A stretch of 64,000 bases of DNA, taken from the NCBI GenBank assembly GCA_004295045.1, contig SHND01000003.1, positions 62,001 to 126,000 of the forward strand, read 5' to 3'. Position 1 is the first letter of the stretch. Every line of letters begins with the position of its first letter. The stretch comes from Chloroflexota bacterium (lineage in GTDB: Bacteria > Chloroflexota > Anaerolineae > UBA4142 > SHND01). The notes beneath the pieces were generated by a model. The model was not told the DNA's origin, made no database searches, and saw only the letters and a program-made list of their open reading frames with translations. Below are positions 51,042 through 59,856 of this stretch, one piece after another. The position numbers and the translations under genes were made by a program.

Positions 51042-51769
51042 CGTTTTTCCAACATCACCGCGTATCCATCTTCGGCGCGGCCGTCGCCGAAGATTTCTGC
51101 GACGCGCCAACCACACTGCCACGCCAATTCCATTAACGCGGCTGGCGCAATCCAAAACCAATCTATCTCTCTTTCGCTCATGCCGAATTTCAAACGCAGG
51201 CGCACGACGCCGAATGCTTGACCGCGTTTCAAACGTTGTGCCCAATAGGCGCGATGTTTTGGGTTGAACATCCCCGGCGCGCGCGTTGTCGCCAAAATGC
51301 GCGCGCTTTTGTTTGTGACGCGGGCAAATTCGCGCAGCATTTTTTCCAAACCGGCGCGGCTGCCGCAAATTCCCAAATTGTTGCCAAACAGAATTACGGT
51401 TTCAAATTCGGCGCGCTTGAATGGCAGTCGCTCGCACGCCGACGCCACGCGCACATCGCGCACGCCGCGCGCGCTGGCGAGCGCGGCAACGCGCGGCGAA
51501 GAGTCCACTGCGGTGACACGCAATCCTTTGCGCTGTAAATACAATGCCATACGCCCCGCGCCGCAGCCCGCATCCAACACGCGCCCGCGCGCAAATTTCA
51601 AAGCCGCTTTTTCAATTGTCCAAAAATCGGGAAAGGTTGTGAAATACCACCCAACGTCTTCGATGTTGTGATAGCCATCGTCGCGCAACAAATCCAAATG
51701 CGCGCTGCCCGTTTCATAAAACTGCTCGAGCGCGTCTGCAAACGGATCGGACTCAATGAGTTGCTGCAT
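51038..51769 (-). CDS. Class I SAM-dependent methyltransferase
   Basis: 243 residues from ATG 51769 (MQQLIESDPFADALEQFYE); the longer frame crosses into the epimerase gene. Motif I is VLDAGCGAGRMALYLQRKGL, then TAVDSSPRVAALA, LPFKRAEFETVILFGNNLGI and the post-core strand SARILATTRAP. Small-molecule type; substrate unknown. Start overlaps the upstream epimerase gene by 17 bp, so the two are coupled and may act on the same sugar or lipid. Confidence 0.85.
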   Translation of the reverse strand: MQQLIESDPFADALEQFYETGSAHLDLLRDDGYHNIEDVGWYFTTFPDFWTIEKAALKFARGRVLDAGCGAGRMALYLQRKGLRVTAVDSSPRVAALASARGVRDVRVASACERLPFKRAEFETVILFGNNLGICGSRAGLEKMLREFARVTNKSARILATTRAPGMFNPKHRAYWAQRLKRGQAFGVVRLRLKFGMSEREIDWFWIAPAALMELAWQCGWRVAEIFGDGRAEDGYAVMLEKR

Positions 51770-52709
51770 GGGATTGCGTGTTGCGCGATTGAAAACGCGG
51801 ATCGAGCTTGAGGATTTGCGCCAGTCCCTCGCGTAACGCGACGCGCGGCGACCAATCGAGCAATTTTGAGGCAAGCGAAATATCGGCGACGAGACGCGAA
51901 ACGCCCGATCCCTCTTCGTCGTTATACAAGCGATGCACCCGCGTTCCAATCAAAGCTTCGATTTCGTCAACGAGCTGCGTCATCGTCGTATCTACGCCTG
52001 ACCCAATATTGATGCACGCTTGATCAATGTTTTGCGCGATGGCAGCGCGCTCAAGGGCGCGCACGACGTCAGAGATATAGACAAAATCGCGCGACTGTTT
52101 GCCATTGCCAAAAACTACGAGCGAGCCGCCGCTCAGCGCCTGTTTGAGAAAACGCGGAATGACGGGCGCGTGCGAAGGCGGCAATTGCTGATGCGGACCA
52201 TAGGCGTTGAAAATTCGCAAAACCACCGATTCAATTTTCCACAGCGCGCCAATCGCCTGCACATAATACTCTGCGGAAATTTTGCTCACCGCGTAGGGTG
52301 ACGCCGGACGCATCACGGCGTTTTCAGAGACGGGCTGATGCAATTGTTCACCATACGCCGCGCCCGAAGAAGCAAGAATCACGCGCCGCACGCCCGCATC
52401 CCGCATCGCCGTCATGAGCGCAACCGTGCCACCGACATTCACCGCGTTGTATTCAACCGGATACAAAATGGATTCTGGGACCGAAACACGCGCGGCGAGA
52501 TGATAAACACAATCCGTATCGCGCAACTGCCCCCACAATTTTGGAATGTCACGCACATCGCCGCGCGTAAAAACGACGCGTGGATCCAGTCCCGAATTTT
52601 CGCCCGCGCTCAGATCATCCAACACGCGCACGCCATGTCCCGCGTTCACCAGATGATTTGCTAACGCTTTGCCGATAAAACCGGCGCCGCCGGTGATTAA
52701 AAAATTCAT
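51753..52709 (-). CDS. NAD-dependent epimerase/dehydratase (UDP-glucose 4-epimerase-like)
   Basis: 318 residues, extended SDR. NAD motif ITGGAGFIGKALANHL, then VYHLAARVSVPESI, the catalytic ASSGAAYGE Ser region and YAVSKISAEYY (Tyr-x-x-x-Lys), RIFNAYGPHQ, and DFVYISDVVRAL. Typical of UDP-hexose epimerases or dehydratases making nucleotide sugars for surface glycans. It probably supplies the GT2 genes 4-5 kb away, by inference. Confidence 0.88.
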   Translation of the reverse strand: MNFLITGGAGFIGKALANHLVNAGHGVRVLDDLSAGENSGLDPRVVFTRGDVRDIPKLWGQLRDTDCVYHLAARVSVPESILYPVEYNAVNVGGTVALMTAMRDAGVRRVILASSGAAYGEQLHQPVSENAVMRPASPYAVSKISAEYYVQAIGALWKIESVVLRIFNAYGPHQQLPPSHAPVIPRFLKQALSGGSLVVFGNGKQSRDFVYISDVVRALERAAIAQNIDQACINIGSGVDTTMTQLVDEIEALIGTRVHRLYNDEEGSGVSRLVADISLASKLLDWSPRVALREGLAQILKLDPRFQSRNTQSHAATH

Positions 52710-52745
52710 AGATCAATGTTCGAAACGATGTGCGTGCCCTTATTG

Positions 52746-52845
52746 ACTGATGTTACGCAGTGGTAGGACGAATTTGTGCGATGGAGTTCATTGCTTTTGT
52801 CGTACGTTTGCATGTTATTTTTTAGCGAATGTGCGTAACATGAGT
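52746..52845. mobile_element. Candidate MITE-like element (100 bp, 14-bp terminal inverted repeats)
   Basis: ACTGATGTTACGCA (52746-52759) and TGCGTAACATGAGT (52832-52845) are inverted with one mismatch. The interior is AT-richer than its surroundings and non-coding. No target-site duplication was found by eye. The right end touches the stop codon of the next gene. Confidence 0.4.
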
Positions 52846-53969
52846 TACTGATAATGCGTTTGGTCGTCCGAATAATACGTTGGGTCGAGTGCATCATCCA
52901 CTTGGCGGATAAAAATTCGCCAGATCGCAAACCCGCCGATGAGAACGATACCGAGCAAACTCAGAGCAATGATACCCGCCGAGCCAAGAATGACCGCGAG
53001 CGAAAGTCCATTTGTGCCGGTAGTAGCAGCGGCGCCACTGGCATCATCCGTCACGCCCTTTGGGATAAACTTGCGCACTTCGGGTACGCCCGTCGCGCGA
53101 TTGCTGGCAACGGATTGTGGTGTCTCGGTAGAGACATGGGCGGGAATAGGCGTTGCCGGAATTGCTGTCGCCGTAGGTGGAACGCGCGTTGGACGCGGCG
53201 TTGGTGGTTCCGCGTCCGTAGGCGGGGGTTCCGTTGCCGGCTGTGTTGGTGACGGAGAGGGTTGAACTGTTTCAATCGGAATATCGCCACGCGGTAACAA
53301 ACACATCACATCAAAAAAGACTTTGTCACTGGCAGAGCTGCTCAAGTTGTACACACGCACAAAGACAGTGACCTGATTCGCCAATGCTTTGAACGTAATC
53401 CGCATGTCGGGATGATTCAAACTGCGTCCCGATGAGCCCGTTCCCACTTCGGGGCCCCACTGCACATTCACTGATTGCGGATCGGTGCCGCCGGTCGGAT
53501 CATAACCAACACGGCGAATAATTACATCATCAAATTTTTGATTGTTTCCCCCGCCCGTATCGCGCAGCATCCCCGCCCAGCCAACGGAAAATTCGTACGA
53601 CGCACCCGGGGTTACACCGGAAATGACTTGATAAATTCCGGAATCGAATCGCGTGCCGTCGCCATGAATGTATTGGGAAGAAGAACCGCCGATGTCGCCA
53701 TTCGCGTTTTCATTGTCCGCGAGATCGAACGCGGGCCAATCGCCATTGATCAAGAACGCGTTCCACGAATTGGCGACAACTCCATGCGCGGTATCGTATC
53801 CGCCATCGGTGATGGAGCCGTTACGCGTCAAATTGTCACCGCGCGTAGTGCAGGGACCTTGCGCGTACACGCGCGGCGTAAGCGGCAGGAGGAGTTGGAA
53901 CACCAGAGCAAAAACAAGCGCGGCGAAAACAATGCGAAAATGCGCCAAGCGCACAAAAACTTCTTGCAT
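52845..53969 (-). CDS. Secreted, C-terminally anchored surface protein (paralogue A)
   Basis: 374 residues: signal peptide (to about 36, VYAQG), an ectodomain of ~190 residues with beta-jelly-roll character (DNLTRNGSITDGGYD, IYQVISGVTPGASYEFSVGWAG, ITFKALANQVTVFVRVYN), a Pro/Thr stalk (PSPSPTQPATEPPPTDAEPP) and a C-terminal membrane helix (~330-355) with a short cytosolic tail. The ectodomain layout (asymmetric N-x-x-F/W, VTPG, DPTGGTDP) is shared with the next gene. Probably binds a glycan or forms part of a surface layer; not a recognised family. Confidence 0.78.
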   Translation of the reverse strand: MQEVFVRLAHFRIVFAALVFALVFQLLLPLTPRVYAQGPCTTRGDNLTRNGSITDGGYDTAHGVVANSWNAFLINGDWPAFDLADNENANGDIGGSSSQYIHGDGTRFDSGIYQVISGVTPGASYEFSVGWAGMLRDTGGGNNQKFDDVIIRRVGYDPTGGTDPQSVNVQWGPEVGTGSSGRSLNHPDMRITFKALANQVTVFVRVYNLSSSASDKVFFDVMCLLPRGDIPIETVQPSPSPTQPATEPPPTDAEPPTPRPTRVPPTATAIPATPIPAHVSTETPQSVASNRATGVPEVRKFIPKGVTDDASGAAATTGTNGLSLAVILGSAGIIALSLLGIVLIGGFAIWRIFIRQVDDALDPTYYSDDQTHYQ

Positions 53970-53981
53970 AGCTACTATACT

Positions 53982-54983
53982 TTACTTGCGGCGGAGCAAA
54001 AGAAACGCGGCGGCAGCCACCATCAGGATTGCCGCTGAAATACCGACAAGTCCAACCAGTCCAATCACGCCCAATTGAATTGCGTTCGATTGCAATGAAT
54101 CGCTTTGAGCATCACTTGACGAAATTGCAACGCGCGTTCGCACGGGACGCGTTGTCGGCTGAGCTTGCGCGACGCGCGTGCGCGACGGATTTGGCATATC
54201 GGTCGGTTCCGTCAACGTTGCGGTGGGTTCCACAACTGCCTCTTCCGTAGGCGGAGGAACATCCGTCGGTTCCGGTTCGAGCGTTGGTTCCTGCGTAGGC
54301 GGTAGTTCGCGCGTAGGCGCGGCGGTAGGCGGCGGCTGTGTGGGCGCAGTTGTTGGTGTGGGCGGCGCGATTTGGATGGGCTGCATATCGGGATTTTCTT
54401 CCAGACTCGGCGTATCCACAAAAACGTCCACGTGTTTGTCGCCGTACGGATTGTTCACCCACAAAAAAACGGTAATGAAATCGGCGCGCGCGTATTCACT
54501 CACTTGCAGTGAATCATCTTCAAAGCGTCCTTTGCCAAAAAAATCGCCCGACCATTTGATATTCGGCGAATTCGGATCAGTGCCGCCAAAGGGATCAATG
54601 CCGAGACGACGATTCACCTGATCGCCATCGTGCCAACCCTGCCCATTGATATTCACCACGCAAAATGGACACGAAAAACGATAGCCCTTGCCCGGCGTTA
54701 CCTGGACGCGCTGCCACACTTTGCGATCAAAGGGCGCGTCACCCGCGAACGTCAACGACGGACCTTTGGGCCAACCTTCGTGTTCCGTCAAGCCGATCCC
54801 GCCCGGATTATCGCATTTCCAATCGGTTGTGCATGGTCCAGCATCGCCATAAAAATTGTCAAAGGTGCAGTCTTTCAACAATCCACATTTGGGATCAGCG
54901 GCAGAGGCAGGCGGAGAAGAAAAAGCAAAAATAAAGAGCGCCAGCAGAATCGCCGCGCTCGCTGCGAACATGGTTCTAATCAT
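53982..54983 (-). CDS. Secreted, C-terminally anchored surface protein (paralogue B)
   Basis: 333 residues with the same order: signal peptide (to ~28, ASAADPKC), Cys-containing jelly-roll-like ectodomain (CTFDNFYGDAGPCTTDWKCDN.., VWQRVQVTPGKGYRFSCPFCVV, RLGIDPFGGTDPNSPNIKWSG, ADFITVFLWVNN), long Pro/Thr/Glu stalk, C-terminal helix (~303-327) and LLLRRK tail. The VTPG..GIDPFGGTDP..V/IxW..F motif series matches paralogue A. The gene ends 12 bp before paralogue A starts, indicating an operon. A TATAGT box ends 10 nt before the ATG. Confidence 0.78.
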   Translation of the reverse strand: MIRTMFAASAAILLALFIFAFSSPPASAADPKCGLLKDCTFDNFYGDAGPCTTDWKCDNPGGIGLTEHEGWPKGPSLTFAGDAPFDRKVWQRVQVTPGKGYRFSCPFCVVNINGQGWHDGDQVNRRLGIDPFGGTDPNSPNIKWSGDFFGKGRFEDDSLQVSEYARADFITVFLWVNNPYGDKHVDVFVDTPSLEENPDMQPIQIAPPTPTTAPTQPPPTAAPTRELPPTQEPTLEPEPTDVPPPTEEAVVEPTATLTEPTDMPNPSRTRVAQAQPTTRPVRTRVAISSSDAQSDSLQSNAIQLGVIGLVGLVGISAAILMVAAAAFLLLRRK

Positions 54984-54993
54984 TACGCACGTA

Positions 54994-54999
54994 ACTATA
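54994..54999 (-). promoter_or_regulatory. -10 box close to the start (surface protein operon)
   Basis: TATAGT on the minus strand, 10 nt before ATG 54983, with TTGCGA 16 nt upstream. Implies an almost leaderless mRNA. Confidence 0.5.
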
Positions 55000-55092
55000 G
55001 CGTAGAATTTTAGAATCGCAAAATTTCTTTGAGATTGTCAATTCATCAAATCTCATTACACTTGCAACATTCATTCCGCAGCGAGGTAAAAC

Positions 55093-55920
55093 TTGGCATT
55101 GAAACTTGTCTCATCCACTGATTTGACGCGCGCCCAAATTGAATCACTCTTTGGGCGCGCCGATGAAATTGCGAACGGCGCGCTGCCGAATCTGGATCAA
55201 ACAGGCGTCGGACTTGCGCTGTTCAACATCGCGTTTCCACTGCCGATCAATGCTCAAGAAATTTTGCGCGATGCGGGCGCGCAAATTACTCCAATTGAAT
55301 CGGCAGACAAGATCAACGCGGCGAGCGCGCAGGTTATTTTATTCAGCAGTCCACAAACCGACATCGCGCGCCAACTTTCTGGGAACGTCAGCGCCTCATT
55401 TTTGAACGCGGGCGATGGGATGCACGAAAATCCCGTGCGCGCGTTGATGGACGCGTATGCAATTCGAACGCTGAAAGGCGAGCTGGGACAACAGCTCATT
55501 GCTATTTTGGGAAATCTAAAATTCAGCGCGGAGGCACATTCGCTCGCGCGTGTTTTGGGGATGTTCGGCGGACGAATTTCATTCGTCTCGCCCGCCGCGC
55601 TTTCCATGCCATACGATTTGACCGATGAGGTGCGCCTGACCGCGTACGAAGTGGAAGAAACGAATGATCTGGCGACGACGCTCCGCAAGACCGACACGCT
55701 CTATTTATCGAATATTGATTCGAGCCGCGTAGAGAAAAAAATCTACGACAAACAAAAGGATTTTTACAAACTGACGCCGGACATTTTCCGCGAAGCAAAA
55801 GAAGGGTTGGCGATTTTGGGCGAATGGGATGGAGCGGAGGAAATTTTGGCGACTACGCGTCCGCAGGTGGAGCGGGCGGGTCGAGCGATGCTGCTGGCGT
55901 TAGTTGAATCGGCGCGCTGA
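55093..55920 (+). CDS. Aspartate/ornithine carbamoyltransferase-like protein lacking catalytic residues
   Basis: 275 residues from TTG 55093 with GAGGT 5 nt upstream. LTRAQIESLFGRADEI corresponds to the first helix of ATCase. FLNAGDGMHENPVRALMDAYAIR (NAGDG at 105-109) matches NAGDG..HPTQALLDL. LGNLKFSAEAHSLARVLGMFGGRISFVSPAALSMP matches the second-domain strand, and SRVEKKIYD matches RVQKERxD. The carbamoyl-phosphate loop STRTR is absent, the HPTQ His is Asn113, and the PLPR loop near the end is missing. It is shorter than the ~305-residue enzyme. Likely a pseudoenzyme or regulatory paralogue; no pyr genes are nearby. Confidence 0.7.
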   Translation: MALKLVSSTDLTRAQIESLFGRADEIANGALPNLDQTGVGLALFNIAFPLPINAQEILRDAGAQITPIESADKINAASAQVILFSSPQTDIARQLSGNVSASFLNAGDGMHENPVRALMDAYAIRTLKGELGQQLIAILGNLKFSAEAHSLARVLGMFGGRISFVSPAALSMPYDLTDEVRLTAYEVEETNDLATTLRKTDTLYLSNIDSSRVEKKIYDKQKDFYKLTPDIFREAKEGLAILGEWDGAEEILATTRPQVERAGRAMLLALVESAR

Positions 55921-55922
55921 TT

Positions 55923-56684
55923 TTAGACATTGCGCCACATTTGCGCCAACCACACTTGCCGCCGAAAAGCGTAATACCCCATCAGCGCGCTCAACAGCAA
56001 GCCGTGCAAGCCATCGCGATAGCCCCGTAAAGTTACAAAGCGACGCACAAACTCGCGGACGGGCATGCTGACAAAGCTGCGGAGGCGCGGATGCACACCC
56101 TGCTCAAACATTTCACGCGCCTCGAATCTTGTGTAACGCTCTTGTTTGGAACGAAATTGCGCCACCGTCTCGTAGTTGTAGTGAATGAGCGGCTGTGTGA
56201 GATAAAGCTCGCGTCCTTGCGCCAGAACCAACTCATGCACCGGGCGCAACGGATCAAAGTGCGCCCTCCCCTTTTTCAAAACGCGCGGCTGGTAATCGGG
56301 CGACCAGCCCGTATGTTGAATCCATTTTCCGAAAATGAAATTTCGGCGCGGAATCCAAAATAACACCTCGTCCGCGCCACTAGAATCAACTCGCGCAGTT
56401 TCCGTCCGTATTTCCTCACCCACCGCCGCGTCGGCGCGCTCATCCGCATCAATGAAAAAAATCCAGTCGCCCCGCGCCGCCCCCAGTGCAGCATTCCGCT
56501 GCGCGGCATAATTGTCAAACTTACGCGTTTCCGTACGCGCACCCGCTTCACGCGCTATGGGAATCGTGGCATCGCTGCTGCCGGAATCGAACACGAGCAT
56601 TTCGTCCGCAAACGCGCGGACGGATTCAAGACACGCGCGTAGATGTTTCGCTTCGTTGAGCGTGAGTACAACGACGGACAACAC
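55923..56684 (-). CDS. Family 2 glycosyltransferase (WaaE/KdtX-like)
   Basis: 253 residues. VVVLTLNEAKHLRACLESVRAFADEMLVFDSGSSD is the GT2 nucleotide-binding start, and IFFIDADERAD holds the DxD-like metal site. RNFIFGKWIQHTGWSPDYQPRVLKKG and HYNYETVAQFRSKQERYTRFEA are typical of the LPS core beta-glycosyltransferase group. Cytosolic/peripheral. 4 bp downstream of the second GT2 gene, so coupled. Confidence 0.9.
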   Translation of the reverse strand: MLSVVVLTLNEAKHLRACLESVRAFADEMLVFDSGSSDATIPIAREAGARTETRKFDNYAAQRNAALGAARGDWIFFIDADERADAAVGEEIRTETARVDSSGADEVLFWIPRRNFIFGKWIQHTGWSPDYQPRVLKKGRAHFDPLRPVHELVLAQGRELYLTQPLIHYNYETVAQFRSKQERYTRFEAREMFEQGVHPRLRSFVSMPVREFVRRFVTLRGYRDGLHGLLLSALMGYYAFRRQVWLAQMWRNV

Positions 56685-56688
56685 CGCG

Positions 56689-57633
56689 TTATTCGACTCC
56701 TCGACTCAACGCCGTGACTTGGCGATAGGCAGTGATCCGCTTGGTCAATTCGGCTTGCGTCATCTCACCGCGCGCCGCCTGCGCCTCTGCGTCGTGGATA
56801 GCGCGATCCATGCCGCGACGGACGAGAGGTCGCACCGCGGCGTTAAAAGCGCGCGAATAGTTTTTGCGAAACAAAGTAAAACGCGCTTTCCAGAGCTCGA
56901 CAAACATCTGCTCGCGAAATTGGCGCGTACTGCGCGCTTCGTGGTGAATAAAGCGCGCTTGAGGCACGCACCACACCTCCCACCCTGCCCGCTTTAGGCG
57001 AATGCACCAATCCACCTCTTCCGCGTAAATAAAATAATCTTCGTCCAGCCAGCCGACCTGATTCGCCGCTTCGGGGCGCACCAGCAATGCCGCGCCGAGC
57101 GGATGATCAATTTGAAATGGTTCGCCGCGCTCGTATTGCGCCAATGGATAACGCCCGTTGAGACGCGATTCGCGCAATCGCCAATGGGCGGGGAACAAAT
57201 CCATATACACTTGCGCGAGCGAAGGAAAACGAAAAGCGGAATGTTGACGCGCGCCATCCGCATAAAACAAACTTGCGCCGCACGCGCCTGCGCGCGGATG
57301 TTGATCCATAAAGTCAATCAAAATTCGAAATGGATTTATTTCCGTCGTAACTTGAGTGTCGGGATTCAACAACATCCAATAGCGTCCCTGCGCGTATTTC
57401 AACCCGACATTATTTGCCCTCGCAAAGCCAAGATTTTCGGAATTGGCAATGAGCTGCACTGACGGATATTTAGTACGGACCATTTCCGGCGAGCCATCGG
57501 TTGACGCGTTGTCAACCACGATGATTTGCATGCGCGGGCTATTTTGCGCGGTCAGGATCGAAGCAAGACAGCGGTCGAGCAGCTCGCACACTTGAAAAGA
57601 GACGATGACAACGGATATTTGAATGTCAGACAT
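56689..57633 (-). CDS. Family 2 glycosyltransferase (rhamnosyltransferase-like)
   Basis: 314 residues from ATG 57633; a GTG at 57654 would add seven. SVVIVSFQVCELLDRCL, IIVVDNASTDGSPEM, NLGFARANNVGLKYAQGRYWMLLNPDTQV (DxD-like) and FQIDHPLGAALLVRPEAANQVGWLDEDYFIYAEEVDWCIRLKRAGW are the series seen in GT2 rhamnosyl/dTDP-sugar transferases. Works with the downstream GT2 and probably the epimerase on a surface glycan. Confidence 0.9.
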   Translation of the reverse strand: MSDIQISVVIVSFQVCELLDRCLASILTAQNSPRMQIIVVDNASTDGSPEMVRTKYPSVQLIANSENLGFARANNVGLKYAQGRYWMLLNPDTQVTTEINPFRILIDFMDQHPRAGACGASLFYADGARQHSAFRFPSLAQVYMDLFPAHWRLRESRLNGRYPLAQYERGEPFQIDHPLGAALLVRPEAANQVGWLDEDYFIYAEEVDWCIRLKRAGWEVWCVPQARFIHHEARSTRQFREQMFVELWKARFTLFRKNYSRAFNAAVRPLVRRGMDRAIHDAEAQAARGEMTQAELTKRITAYRQVTALSRGVE

Positions 57634-57654
57634 TCGGATCAATGCAGATAACAC

Positions 57655-57690
57655 ACCCTATTTAGGTGTCGGTCTCAAACCGACCTACTA
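57655..57690. repeat. Short extragenic palindrome
   Basis: TAGGTGTCGGT-CTCAA-ACCGACCTA with a 2-nt bulge, between the divergent GT2 and two-TM protein genes. Resembles a REP-like element. Confidence 0.55.
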
Positions 57691-57786
57691 GATGCAGGAA
57701 ACGGAAGAAAATTCGATAAACTTTCTTGCGGATAGGCATGATAGTACTCATGTACTATCGAGAAAACTCCAAATTGAAATCTAAAG

Positions 57787-57795
57787 TGCTATACT
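57787..57795 (+). promoter_or_regulatory. Extended -10 promoter of the two-gene operon
   Basis: TGC-TATACT, 51 nt upstream of the ATG at 57847. Confidence 0.5.
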
Positions 57796-57846
57796 AACCG
57801 TCAATTCGCAGAAGACAACCGCTTCTGCTGCTTCGAGCCTTCGCTC

Positions 57847-59856
57847 ATGATACGCGTTTCTATTTACCATTGGCTTCCGATTGCCGACAATATGTTGACG
57901 GAAATGGCATCACGGTTGCGCGCGCTTCCATCTGATCTTATCAGCGAGATAGAAATGGAGCGCGATGCGGTAAGTTACGTTACTGTTTTCAAATTTCAAC
58001 GTGAGTATCGCGCGCAAGCCGTGTTTCCGATGCCCGGAAAAATTAATCAACGCGGCTTTTGTCAACATGTTTTGTATGTTGCGCCCTTTCCGGGGCTGCC
58101 GCTGAATGCTCTGCTGAATGAAATCGTCCCGGAACTGAAACGCGCGGTTAGCGAATTGTTATTTGCAGTTGCCCCTGACGCCGTTCGCAGCAAGTTGGCA
58201 ATCCTCCAGTCCGGAATCATCCCCTTTCAACAATTTCAATCGAAACCGCTCGACCCGCCGATGGACCAAGCCGCGCGTTTGTTCTTGTGCGATGCGCCCA
58301 TTGTTGCCATTATGTTGGATGACATGCAGCAAGAAGCATTGCTCGCTGGCTTTAACGTCACAGACGTGCATTTGAGCGTGCCGCCGCAGAATGCGTCCGC
58401 GCTCGCGCTGTCAAATGTCGAAGGCAATTGTCTTTTGTTTTACGCAGCCGATTATCACTCGGACGAATGGGCAACGCATGACAGTGTGATTTACAAATAT
58501 TGCGCGTTGTTATTGTATGCGCGTTTTCTCGATCACACGAGTTCTATTCTCAAACAAACGCGCAATAACATTATTCCGATGCGGCGGCGCCTCGCCCTCG
58601 CGCTGCAAAGCCATGTGGCGGATCATCTCGACACTCTCGCGCAGATCAAACGCTATTTGACCTACGTTAATATCAAACTGCCGATGGTGCAAAAAGTCAT
58701 CCATCAGTTGGAGGTTACACGCGCAGCGCATACGTTTGAAGCAAAGATTGCCACCTTTGACGAACCGATCAAAGTTTTCGCCTATCCGACGATTCGCAGT
58801 ATTCAAGAGACCACCCTTCAGCCGCCTTATGTCATTGCCAAAATTGATGTCGAAACGAAACGGCTTGTCGAGCTCTTTGAAGAGGATATCGAAGAATTCA
58901 AAACGGTTTCAACCGAACTATCACAGCTCTTGGAAGGAAATTTACTTTCGGAACAGCTGCGCTTGTCCTCACGCTCACTCGACGCGACCCAAGCCCTCGT
59001 CGAAATTCAGCGCGGCGCCAAGAATTTGGCGAACGCAAACAAATGGATGACCGTTCTGCTCATGTCCGCGCTCGGCATGTTGATCAGCAATTCAATTGGA
59101 ATGGGTTTCATCGGCACGCTCGCGGTGGGTGCGACCTTGCTCACGCTCGGGTATCTCGTCACCGCGTTCGCGCTGCGACGACATGCCGCATATTTTCGGA
59201 TGGTCATCCCCGTCCGCGCCCAATTTACACCCGAGTCACTCTTTACATGGATTGGCACTCATTCATTGCTCAAAAACAAGATGACTGGGAGCCACATTAA
59301 TGTCACATGGCGCGAACCGATACGCGTGCGGACTTTGCAGAACCTTTACAATGAAACGTTTATCACACACACCTTTGAGGTAACGGTAGATTTCCATCGG
59401 CGGGGCTTTCTCAACAACATCACACTCGAGGCAGAACATCTCACCGCCCTTTTTGAGCCGCGCGACTTGGTGCAGGCGATTTTTGACAGTTTGCGGAGCA
59501 GCGCGTGTTTGAGCGAAAGCGCCGAAACCTCACTGTATGCAAATGCATTGACGCTGTTGGAAATTCCTTTGGAAGCAAAACTGCCCGCGCTGAACAAGTT
59601 GCTCACCTTACCTACCACCGAAGTGACCAACATCATCACCCACGATGCGGCAGAAAACGAAGACAGTATCTCGAAACATGACTTGTTCATTATGCAAGAC
59701 TTGAACGCGCAGCCCCGCGCGTACAAAGATTGGTTGAGCAGATTGTTGAACGACCCCGGAAAGGCTAGTCTTTTACCCTTGCTCGGAATAAAAAATGTCC
59801 AAAGCAAATTATTGCTTGTGGAACGCTTGGAGGATGCACATGTTACTCACCCCTAA
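57847..59856 (+). CDS. Unrecognised two-TM protein, first gene of a coupled pair
   Basis: 669 residues, no family recognised. Residues 1-215 look alpha/beta and cytosolic (no signal peptide). Residues 230-395 are mostly helical, including FLDHTSSILKQTRNNIIPMRRR and a long amphipathic helix KRLVELFEEDIEEFKTVSTEL.. to NANKW. Two adjacent membrane helices lie at about 400-416 and 419-443 (VLLMSALGMLISNSIGMG / FIGTLAVGATLLTLGYLVTAFAL), and 226 residues of cytosolic C-terminus follow. The helical stalk plus two short-loop TMs recalls the CorA layout, but the GMN motif is absent. The gene overlaps the TIR/NDT-like gene by 17 bp. A membrane sensor or pore partner is a reasonable guess. Confidence 0.75.
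   Translation: MIRVSIYHWLPIADNMLTEMASRLRALPSDLISEIEMERDAVSYVTVFKFQREYRAQAVFPMPGKINQRGFCQHVLYVAPFPGLPLNALLNEIVPELKRAVSELLFAVAPDAVRSKLAILQSGIIPFQQFQSKPLDPPMDQAARLFLCDAPIVAIMLDDMQQEALLAGFNVTDVHLSVPPQNASALALSNVEGNCLLFYAADYHSDEWATHDSVIYKYCALLLYARFLDHTSSILKQTRNNIIPMRRRLALALQSHVADHLDTLAQIKRYLTYVNIKLPMVQKVIHQLEVTRAAHTFEAKIATFDEPIKVFAYPTIRSIQETTLQPPYVIAKIDVETKRLVELFEEDIEEFKTVSTELSQLLEGNLLSEQLRLSSRSLDATQALVEIQRGAKNLANANKWMTVLLMSALGMLISNSIGMGFIGTLAVGATLLTLGYLVTAFALRRHAAYFRMVIPVRAQFTPESLFTWIGTHSLLKNKMTGSHINVTWREPIRVRTLQNLYNETFITHTFEVTVDFHRRGFLNNITLEAEHLTALFEPRDLVQAIFDSLRSSACLSESAETSLYANALTLLEIPLEAKLPALNKLLTLPTTEVTNIITHDAAENEDSISKHDLFIMQDLNAQPRAYKDWLSRLLNDPGKASLLPLLGIKNVQSKLLLVERLEDAHVTHP

Noticed and set aside
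53974..53979. TATAGT box 4 nt before the ATG of surface protein A
   Set aside because: Too close to the start to give a transcript containing the ATG; the gene is better read as the second gene of the operon from 54983.
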